From: Diospyros lotus
Taxonomy: Eukaryota; Streptophyta; Magnoliopsida; Ericales; Ebenaceae
Assembly (NCBI RefSeq): GCF_014633365.1
Contig: NC_068348.1
Coordinates: 15,642,311-15,706,310, forward strand
DNA length: 64,000 nucleotides
Direction of reading: 5' to 3'
Below the pieces are notes generated by a model. It was not told the DNA's origin. It made no database searches and saw only the letters and a list, made by a program, of their open reading frames with translations. Below, one piece after another: positions 55,868 through 64,000 of this stretch (position 1 is its first letter; each line of letters begins with the position of its first letter). Made by a program: the position numbers and the translations under genes.

Positions 55868-56402
55868 ATGGCACACATAGCTAGCACTTCTCAACCTGAG
55901 GGTCAAAGCACCACTCATTCCCTATATTTTGATGGTACTAACTATAATTATTAGAGAACTGGGACACAGATTTATCTTATGTAGGATTCAAGTTTAATGC
56001 AAGCAATTCAAAAGGAAACCACATTATCCGACATAGAGAAAATAAAAACTTGGACAACAGAGGAAAGGAGAAAAATGGAGGACAATTCCAAGGCTATGAA
56101 CACACTCATAGGTGCTCTTAGCCCAAAAGAATTCAATTGAGTCTCCACATGCAAAACAACAAAAGAAATATGGGACAAGTTAAAGGTAATACATGAAGGT
56201 GCGTGATTATGAATTATTTTCAATGAAAGAAGATAAGTCTATCAAAGACATGTATACTAGGTTTAATGACATAGTGTCCACTTTAGAGTCTCTAGGAAAA
56301 AATAATACAAATGGAGAGAGAGTTAGAAAAATTTTGAGAAGGTTACCTAGGTTATGGGAATTAGAAGTCACGGCCTTAACTGAGGCTAAGGACTTAGTGT
56401 TG
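55868..56402 (+). pseudogene. Sirevirus-like copia gag, truncated
   Basis: Starts MAHIASTSQPEGQS at 55868. LYFDGTNYNY is followed by a TAG where Trp is expected, then TGTQIYLM, a stop, and SKAMNTLIGALSP, TTKEIWDKLKVIHEG. The rest is in another frame (YELFSMKEDKSIKDMYTRF, ISTLESLG-type block, LPRLWELEVTALTEAKDL). The gag is cut off at about 56402 by the LTR of Tat element 2, so no pol domain follows. Confidence 0.82.
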
Positions 56403-57356
56403 TGCCATGATAATGGGGAGGGAGAAAAATGAGGATTTCCAAAGCAAAAATAAAATATTAAGGCTCATAGCAGTGTGCTCTAGGCCGCATGAAAAGAAGC
56501 TTGTAGCAAGAGGTCTTGTGGCTAAAAGCCTCGCGACAAAAGGCCTTGCCGCAAGGTGCTCGTAGCAAGTGCCTTGTAGTAAAGGCCTCGCCGCAAGCGG
56601 CCTCATAGCAAAGGCCCCGCCACAATTGGCCTCACGGTAAGTGCCTTGCCGCAACGAGCCTCGTAGTGAAGGTCTTGCCTTAAGAAGCCTCATGGTAGAG
56701 GCCTCGTCGCGAGTAGCCTCACGGCCCGGAAGCGGCCTTGCAACTCTATAGACCTAGTAAAAAGAGCCTCATCTCAGCAACACTAGACTCTCATTCAACA
56801 AGTGACATGTGTCATCATTGAGCATCCTTGAATCATGCCCTATAAACACCCAACTACAGGATAATGAAAAGGACTTCTGAATTAAAAAAAAAATTGACAC
56901 ATTCGCTACATTTTTACTGTTTTCGTGAACAATTATTTGGATTCGGTACTAACTTAAGCTTTGGAGGGTCATCGCGGGCAAGGATACCTGCGAGCCTTCT
57001 AACCCATTTTTGAGTATCAACAGGGTAATATCCTTGAGACAACTTCTCTTATGGTGAACATCCTTAAAGAGAAGACCCATAAGGCGAAATCCTTAAGGCA
57101 AAGACTCTTGGGACGAGATCCTTGTGGTGAGGCTTTGAGGCAAAGATCCTTAAGACGAAGATCCTTACGGTGAGATTCTTAAGTCAAAATTCTTAAGGTG
57201 AGATCTTTACTGCTAGATCCCAAAGGTGAAGACCCTTACGATAAAATCCTTGAGGAAAACTCCCTTGTGGAAACTTTTCTTATGATAACCTTATTTCACT
57301 AGACACCGAGCTCAAGTAAGTCCCACATTATAAAATCTAATTATTGTATTTTGGCA
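56403..57356 (+). repeat. LTR of Tat-lineage gypsy element 2
   Basis: Starts TGCCATGATAATGG and ends TTTTGGCA, giving inverted ends TGCCA/TGGCA, seven bases before the primer-binding site. Inside are two arrays of 14-15-bp imperfect repeats: CCTCGCCGCAAG-type units at about 56475-56740 and GAAGATCCTTAAGGC-type units at about 57060-57260. The 99-codon minus frame at 56394-56693 is a by-product of the first array. Confidence 0.72.
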
Positions 57357-57363
57357 ATAATAA

Positions 57364-57381
57364 TTTGGCGTCGTTTGTGGG
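57364..57381 (+). promoter_or_regulatory. Primer-binding site of Tat element 2
   Basis: TTTGGCGTCGTTTGTGGG is close to the TTTGGCGCCGTTGTGGG-type site of Tat/Athila elements and lies between LTR and gag. Confidence 0.7.
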
Positions 57382-57410
57382 AAAGGACTAAAAGCTAATC
57401 TTAACACAAA

Positions 57411-58800
57411 ATGCCAAGAGCGATAAGGTATGCTGATTTGAAAAACCCACCTAACCCCACCCGAATGAGCGCTCGTACCAAGACAGGAGCCATAGGAGCC
57501 CCCAACCAGGTTCACCCTATAGTACCTGGATTTTTAGAAGATCACCCAGACAATGAGGTGCGCTTAAGGAACATTCCTATGCTCGAAGTCAACCAGACTG
57601 TTGGACTGGGGGGCATGGAATGTTCAGAACAAGGAGAGGTACACGTAGTTGGATTAAGGAGACATGCGACAGGGCGAGTGAAGAAAGTTCCGCCTGCAGC
57701 GCCCGCTAGTCACGAACAACACTCCATTGGACAATCTTCAATTCCAAGGAGAAACCTCGTGGCGACTTTAGTACCTTCAAGACCCTTGGGGATAGTCCAC
57801 CCACAGTCATACTCTCAAATTATGAATAATTACAAAAAAAATTAAGGAGCTAAAACACTAGAATGATGAGCTTAGGATGAATAATGAGGAGAGTATGAGA
57901 ATACTATAGGGAATCACTACTTTGCTACATGAACTAATATTTGATATCTACATTCCCCACATGGGACAAACCAGCACAGGGGGAGAACACCGAAAATCCC
58001 AAGATAACCCCCCAAAGACCACACGACTAGGGATAAGGATCGAAACTCCAAGGATAAATAACCAAGTCCCAGAAATGATAGACCCAAGAAGGGAATATGA
58101 TAGAAGGGTAGGAAAAGCTCACTTATATGAGGAGACAGTAGAAAACACCCACTTAAGAGCTCTTTACGTCTAATTACCTTGCATAAATGAGGCAGAGAAA
58201 GAAACACTCAAGGTGTCTGACATCAAACACCTCATAGAAGAGGTGCTGGAGTAGAATAAAGTAATGATGGTGGCAAAGGAAATGCCCATGAAATGGTTTC
58301 CTCTGTCCGAAGAACTCCAAAGGTAATCAGCACAACCAGGGTTCAAGCTATCGCAACTTTCGATATACTTGGGGAAGGAAGACCCAAAGAAGCACCTACA
58401 ACACTTCGTCGTAGTGGTCGTGTTACATGGGTGGAATGAGGTCACTAGGTGTAAAGATTTCCCTCTCCCTGGCAGGACAAGGTTAATAGTGGTTCACTGA
58501 ATTACTAGCAGGACACATATGGTCATTTGAACAATTAAAGAAAGAATTTCTAGAGGCGTTCTCCACCTACATCTCGAAGAAAAAGAGTGTTATGCATTTG
58601 ATGAGCCTGTAGTAGAAGCCTAACGAGTCCTTGAAGAAATATGTAGAGTGATTCAAAGCCACAACGCAAGAAGTAAGAGATCTCCCCATCGGATTGGTGT
58701 TGGCCCTACTCAACGAAACTACATACACACCACTCATAAGATCCCTAGCTTTTTTCGAACCGAATTCCATGACCGAATTATTTGCCTTGGCATAATGGTT
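57411..58800 (+). pseudogene. Gag of Tat element 2
   Basis: Opens MPRAIRYADLKNPPN at 57411 and is open for 144 codons; then stops and further pieces. The core domain is readable from about 58200: VSDIKHLIEEVLE, a LSQLSIYLGKEDPKKHLQHF segment, RCKDFPLSLAG, LAGHIWSFEQLKKEFLEAF. This is the order of Tat-lineage gags. No intact frame spans the domain. Confidence 0.8.
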
Positions 58801-58939
58801 TATCGTCTAAATGGAAATTTTGGCAGGTGATTCTTCTTCCATCAGAAAAGCATATGCGTGCCAGGCGCTACACGTGGACTCAGCAACAAAAGTTCAGGAG
58901 AACGAAGATCCCATCATTTTTACACCCAAATATCACGGA

Positions 58940-59370
58940 GATGTGTTGCTCCCTCACGATGATCATTTGATTATCTCTGTTGTTCTTGCTAAGCACCCCA
59001 TTAAGAGAATACTAGTAGATAGTGGAAGCTCTGTCAACCTACTATACCGGAATTTCTTCGAGAAGATGCATATTATCCATGACCGATTAAAGACAGTCAC
59101 CTCCCATCTCTATAGCTTTATGGGAGAAGTAGTGCCCGTGGTTGGATCAGTTCTATTGCCCATTACACTAGGAGACTACCCCTAAGAGATCACCTGATAG
59201 GTCAACTTCATGGTAGTCAAGACTTTCTCCCCTGCCTACAATGTGATTATAGGGTGCTTCCTCCTTAACGCCATGAGAGCGGCCATTTCTTCAGGGTATT
59301 TACTGATGAAATTCCCCATTCCATAGGGAGTAGGCCAGGTGAGAGGCAATTAGAAACAAGCAAGGGTATG
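58940..59370 (+). pseudogene. Protease of Tat element 2
   Basis: DDHLIISVVLAKHPIKRIL leads into the active-site motif VDSGSSVNLLY (about 59017-59049), followed by the flap-like part GEVVPVVGSVLLPITLGDY, a stop, then TFSPAYNVIIGCFLLNAMRA. The catalytic Asp-Ser-Gly is kept; stops lie after it. Confidence 0.85.
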
Positions 59371-59374
59371 CTAC

Positions 59375-60300
59375 GTGAGCTCTACCAAAGGTGCAAAGGG
59401 AAAGGAAAAAACAATGATGGGAGAGACCTTAATGATCAATGAGCAGACTCTCGAAGCCAACAAACCTCAACTAGAGAAAATGCTTGAAATAATTCCTCTA
59501 AATCCTAGAGATAGCAAAAGACAAGTGCATGTGGGTAGCCAATTGGAGGGCCCAGAAAAAGATGAGGTCGTCAAGTGCTTACAATTCTATGCTGACATAT
59601 TTTCTTGAACGCTAGTCGACATGCTAGGGATTATCCCAAAAATCATATCCTACCAATTGAACATTCAATTAGAGACCCGACCTATCAAACAAAAGAAGAG
59701 ACATATTGCCCAAGAGAGATTGAAGTGCCTAGAAGAAGAAGTGGACAAACTTCTTGAGGTAGGATTCATCGGGATAGTCAAATACCTTGAGTGGTTAGCA
59801 AATGTCGTGATGATGAAAAAAGCAATGAAAAATGGCGAGTATGCATCGACTTCACTAACCTTAACAAGGCTTGCCCAAAAGACTCTTACACACTCCCTAG
59901 AATAAACAGATTGGTTGATGACACCTTTGGATATGTCGTACTGAGTTTTCTGGATGCTTTCTTGAGCTACCTCAGATCAGTATGTATATGCCTGATGTTG
60001 AAAAATGGTCTTTATCATAGAAAATGGGACATATTGGTACCAGGTAATGCCCTTTGGCTTAAAAAATGCAGGGGCCACGTATTAGAGAAAGGTCAACAAG
60101 GTATTCAAAAATTTACTCGAGGAGGTGATGGAGGCCTATGTGGACGACATGATAGTAAAAAGAAAGCAAGGTGAGTCACACCCCAAGCAGCTGAAAAAAG
60201 TTTTGGCTATGTTTAGGGAGAATAATATGCACTTGAATCTCAACAAGTGCGCCTTCGAGGCGAAGTCAGGAAAATTCTTGTGATAAATGATTACTCACAA
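59375..60300 (+). pseudogene. Reverse transcriptase of Tat element 2
   Basis: Linker and RT: SQLEGPEKDEVVKCLQFYAD, KQKKRHIAQERLKCLEEEV, LLEVGFIG, then, after a frame change near 59820, KWRVCIDFTNLNKACPKDSY and TLPRINRLVDDTFGY. The palm is damaged (FLDAFLSYLRS in place of FMDAYSGY). The catalytic AYVDDMIVK is readable near 60135-60160 in another frame, then HLNLNKCAFEAKSGKFL. At least three frameshifts. Confidence 0.85.
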
Positions 60301-60479
60301 GGGGATAGAAGCTAACCCAGAAAAGGTGCAAGGACAATCGATATGCAGTCCCCTTTCTCAGTAAATGAGGATCAGAGGTTGACAGGTCACCTGGCAGCCT
60401 TGGCCAGGTTCCTCTCAAAATTTACATAGCGTAGCCTTTCCTTCTCAAGGCCTTAAAAGGGAGTAGAAATTTTCAGCGG

Positions 60480-60908
60480 ACTGCCGAGTGCGAAAAAACC
60501 TTTCAAGAATTGAAGGAGTACCTAAAGGAGATTCCCTTATTAACCCGACCAAAAAATGGAGAGAAGTTATGTCTATATTTGGGAATCAGCCATCATATTG
60601 TGAGTGCAGTCCTTGTCAAGAAAGGGGAGTCGGCTGATAGGCTAGTCTATTATGTGAGTAAAGTGTTGCAGGGGGTGGAGTCACGATATCCCTACACTGA
60701 AAAGGTAGCTCTGGCATTGGTGACAACGACGAGGAAATAGAGACCCTATTTTAAGGCACACACTGCAACAGTATTGACAGATCAACCATTAAGATAGGTC
60801 CTCAGAATCCTAAATGCTCGGGCAGGCTAACCAAATGGGCCATTAAACTTAGTGAGTATGATATCAATTTTGAGCCTAGAAAGGCAATAAAGGGGCAAAC
60901 ATTAACCG
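60480..60908 (+). pseudogene. RNase H (RT-linked) of Tat element 2
   Basis: TFQELKEYLKEIPLLTRP, YLGISHHIVSAVLVKKG, RLVYYVSKVLQGVESRYP, EKVALALVTTTRK, the RNase H-like domain adjoining gypsy RTs. A TAG at 60738-60740, then TVLTDQPL. The coding is cut at 60908 by a solo LTR. Confidence 0.85.
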
Positions 60909-63408
60909 TGTAATACCCCATATTTCGTAGTGTTAAGTAGGTTCATGGAACTAGAAATTGGTTTTAGAATTTAGTTAAGTAATTGTCGAATCAATGGAAG
61001 GGAGTACTCTGGAATGTAAATATCTAAGGAAAAAGGTATGTCATTAATGAGTGTTCTGAGACAAGATTTATGACACTAAAAATAATCAGAACAGAAACAA
61101 TTTTTCGGAACAGCTAATTTTCAGCCTAGAAAATCAAATTATCATAAAGGATGTAATGTTTGAGATTTTTAGACTCAGATACTTGAAGAAATATGATATT
61201 TCAAGAGATTGTGGAAGTTTGGAGACAAAAGTTCAGTTTCAAAGCCAGGGGCAAAATTATAATTTTTGAGGTTCGGGTAAAAGTGTAATTTACCTAAAAA
61301 TTAGGGGTATTAGCGTAATTAATCCTTTCTTCAGGGACTATAATGCAATTAAAAATTGGTCCGATGACCAAGTTGAAATAGGTCAAAATGCAATTACCTA
61401 AAAAGTTTAGGCCATAGTATATTTCTTAGAACTTCGCGACTAGATCATTAGGGTAACGTATTGGGCCAACTAACCATTAGAAGTCATGATGAGACACACA
61501 AATCAAAGCATGAGGTGGTAGATAAGATTCATGATAACCCTTGAAGTGGCAATGCGTGATTAGCCATAGAAGTTTGCTTAGTCTCCAAGTTAGGGACATA
61601 TGGCAATCACTCATCATGACTTTGGAAATAAGATAGAAGCTCATAATGATCCTTAAGGTGGCAGATAAGATGCATGATGACTCTCTTAAGGTGGCAGATA
61701 AGACTCATGATGACCTTGCAAGGTGGCAACACATGATTGGCTATAGAAGTTTGCTTAGCCTCCAAGTTTGTTTAGTCACCAAGCTAGGGACATGTGGCAA
61801 GCACTCATGATGATGCATAATGACTCCCTTGAGGTGGCAAATAAGATTCACAATAACCCCACATGGTGGCGGCATATGATTGGCCACTTGAAGATAAAAA
61901 CTCATGATGATTTTAGAAATAGGATTTGATTGGAAAAATTTGTTATGATTACTACTCAATCCTAGCACTATAAATAGCATGCTCATGGCCAAGAGTTTTC
62001 TCATTCAAAGTTGTGGTAAATTCATGCTAGACAAGAGAGATTCGAGCATAGTGGATTGAGGGTTTTTGTTCCTAGAGAAGAAGAAGAGCATAAAGCACAC
62101 GTGAGGCATCACAAGCGCAGAGCACTTAGGCAGTGCATGAAGGCTTGTAAGGAGGTGCTTTGGTCAAAAGACTTGAGGAGTTGCACAAAAATTGAGGCGT
62201 TCTGAGTAGGTTCGAGGTGAGTGTTCTACCAAAAAACTTGGTTTTGATTTTACCTAAACTTGATTTAGTTCATGCAAACGATTTGATTGCATGTGAACGA
62301 TTTAACCTGTTATGGTTGTTTTCATATGGAAGGTTCATCCCAAAATGTTTTTGCATGTGTATTGAATTTTATGTGATAAATTATGTACATGAAATGTTGT
62401 TTTATATGATGCATCGATTCATGGTATGTGGCATTGGCATGTTTTTGTGTTTATCCATATGGGATGTTGGATGTCGACTTGTGATGTGGCACTTGAGTGA
62501 TAGCACTAGGAAAGCGTGCCAAGGATTAATGTCCATTTTTTATGAGGGTTGAGAGTGGACACCACCCTTGTGAGTCGACAAGTGGCGAGACTGAGAATGT
62601 ACACCACCTCGGATCGACTTAAGTGGCGGGGCTGCAAGTGGACACCACCCCAGGGCCTTTAAGAAGTAGCATTGTTTCTTAAGTGAACGTGGATACCCAA
62701 GGATAGTGTTAATCATCATGTGGCCAGGATTTGTGTTGACGTGGTCCGAAATGCTTCTAAGTGGGAACGCAATGATGATAGGGTGATTCCCAGGTTCATG
62801 CATTGATGTTGCCCCTCTTAAGCTAGGACGGTGTTGTGCCAATGTGTCGATGTGGTTGTGTTCCTTTTAGAGAGATTGCATTTTCCCGGTTAGTCTTAAG
62901 TGCTATGTGGGATTCTCTTGGGTTGGGTCTTGTCGTGATATTTCAATTTGTTTTATAGTTTTACATACATTCATAAAAATGTTTTGAACTCTCAGTTAGA
63001 TGATTCAGCATCTAATTTTGGACTCTGTCACTGGAATATTCAAACGATCCAGGTGGTTGCAGTGGCATAAAAGGAAAGAGAATTGTCGAGGAGTGATAAC
63101 TGTTAATAGATTGTACATAGCATCACTATTAGTTTATGATGTATTTTATTTTTGCAATGTCATGTTTAACGATAGTACGATTTTCATGTCATGAATAAAA
63201 TGATTCGGTTATGTACCGTTTGAGGTTTCGATCTAGCTTCCGCATTTATGATAATTTACCTATCTTAGCTTATTGATTCTTACTTTGGTATGCTGAGAAG
63301 GTATAATGGGATTGCCGGGGAATGATTTGTGTGAAATTTATGTTGGAAAAAAATATATCCTCAAAATCTTACGTTATCTAACGCTTTTGGGAAAAGTGGG
63401 GTGTTACA
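60909..63408 (+). mobile_element. 2.5-kb gypsy solo LTR inserted in Tat element 2
   Basis: Exact 5-bp duplication AACCG at 60904-60908 and 63409-63413. Starts TGTAATACCCCATATTTCG and ends GGGGTGTTACA, typical long chromovirus (Tekay/Del-like) LTR ends. Inside: repeats of GGTGGCAGATAAGA(C/T)TCATGATGAC type at 61510-61860, and GTGGACACCACC-type repeats at 62555-62650. No gag or pol. Removing it rejoins the Tat protein as GQTLTDFIVECTH. Confidence 0.9.
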
Positions 63409-63413
63409 AACCG

Positions 63414-64000
63414 ACTTCATAGTAGAATGTACTCATTCGCCACCAATAAGTGAAGTCCACGACAAAGAGTGGATGTTGTTTGTCGATAAAGCATCAAATG
63501 CCAAAGGATGTAAGGAAAGGATAGTGTTGATTTCCCTAGAAAATGAGATCTTGGAGTACTCCCTCTACTTCACTTTCCCCAGCTCAAACAATGCAGCAGA
63601 ATATAAGGCTTTACTGGTTGGAATGAAATTAATAGAGAAATTGGAAGTTAAGAGCTTGACAACCTACAACGATTCTCAACTGGTGGTACAATAGTTCCAA
63701 GGAGTTTATGAAGTGAGGGAGCCAGTGTTAGCCCGCTATCTGCAGAAGGTGAAAGAACTCGCTCACAGGTTTGATCATTTTGAACTAATTCAAATCAAAA
63801 GGTCCCTTAATCAACATGTAGACGCACTGTCAAAATTAGCCTCTGCCTGAGACACTCCCAGATGCCTAATTCACATGGAAGTCCTCCAACATCCCAGCGT
63901 AAGTCAAAAAGGGGAAGACACTGACGTGCATTGTGTTATGGGGACCGAAGATTGGAGAAATCTGATATTGAAGTATCTACTTAGTCAAGAGCTTCCAGAA
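63414..64000 (+). pseudogene. Second RNase H (aRNH) of Tat element 2, runs off the window
   Basis: Continues directly from 60908: TDFIVECTHSPP, EWMLFVDKASNAKG, SSNNAAEYKALLVGM, TTYNDSQLVVQ, then a TAG (63692-63694) and FQGVYEVREPVLARYL, RSLNQHVDALSKLAS. The acidic residues in VDKAS, AAEYK, NDSQ and VDALS match the archaeal-type RNase H that marks the Tat lineage. The integrase would lie beyond the window. Confidence 0.87.

Overview
This window is nuclear DNA of a flowering plant, most likely a eudicot. The evidence is plant Ty1/copia and Ty3/gypsy retrotransposons (including Tat and Sirevirus types), an En/Spm (CACTA) transposon, hAT-type MITEs, RTE-type LINE fragments with GTT tails, and one spliced host gene that looks like a plant plastid protein. 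There are no bacterial operons, rRNA or tRNA genes, or CRISPR arrays. The species cannot be named from the sequence. Almost all coding material is transposable-element pol or gag, broken by stops and frameshifts.

Region 1-6.7 kb: a copia gag fragment on the minus strand, then a very large inverted repeat (881-5067). Each arm carries an LTR, a Met-tRNA primer-binding site and leader; the arms face each other across a spacer of about 190 bp. Arm 1 holds a solo LTR (2473-3163, duplication CATAG). A third LTR copy (5546-6689) holds a 69-bp MITE and a 5'-truncated RTE LINE, both with clear target duplications.

Region 7.1-33.6 kb: the only host gene seen. Six exons (7116-7213, 22005-22077, 22155-22215, 22295-22380, 22473-22562, 33546-33608) join in frame into the last 156 codons of a protein like the chloroplast protein family typified by Arabidopsis At4g37920. 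Three introns are 77-92 bp; the other two are 14.8 and 11.0 kb because transposons filled them. The first large intron holds copia element 1 (8260-21150), which contains copia element 2 (9190-14702, itself carrying a 658-bp hAT MITE) and copia element 3 (15521-20626). The second holds an RTE LINE remnant, a 2.9-kb gypsy solo LTR, copia element 4 (27194-32810, with a 158-bp LTR-like insert) and an RTE tail.

Region 34.5-46.3 kb: a decayed gypsy chromovirus-like gag/protease remnant, LTR-derived DNA, an hAT MITE (38881-39044), and a Tat-lineage gypsy remnant reduced to LTR, gag, the integrase C-terminus and a repeat-rich 3' part.

Region 47.3-64 kb: a broken CACTA transposon with its right terminus intact; long non-coding Sirevirus-like LTR DNA packed with three families of short palindromes, followed by a Sirevirus-like gag; then a second Tat element (from 56403 to the window end) with LTR, gag, protease, RT and RNase H, split by a 2.5-kb solo LTR (60909-63408, duplication AACCG).

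How the genes work together: the retroelement parts form gag-protease-integrase-RT-RNase H replication modules, now mostly dead; the host gene must splice across more than 25 kb of them. No new molecular system with clear support was found. The strongest leads are the giant inverted repeat, the palindrome-rich LTR and the host gene with transposon-filled introns.
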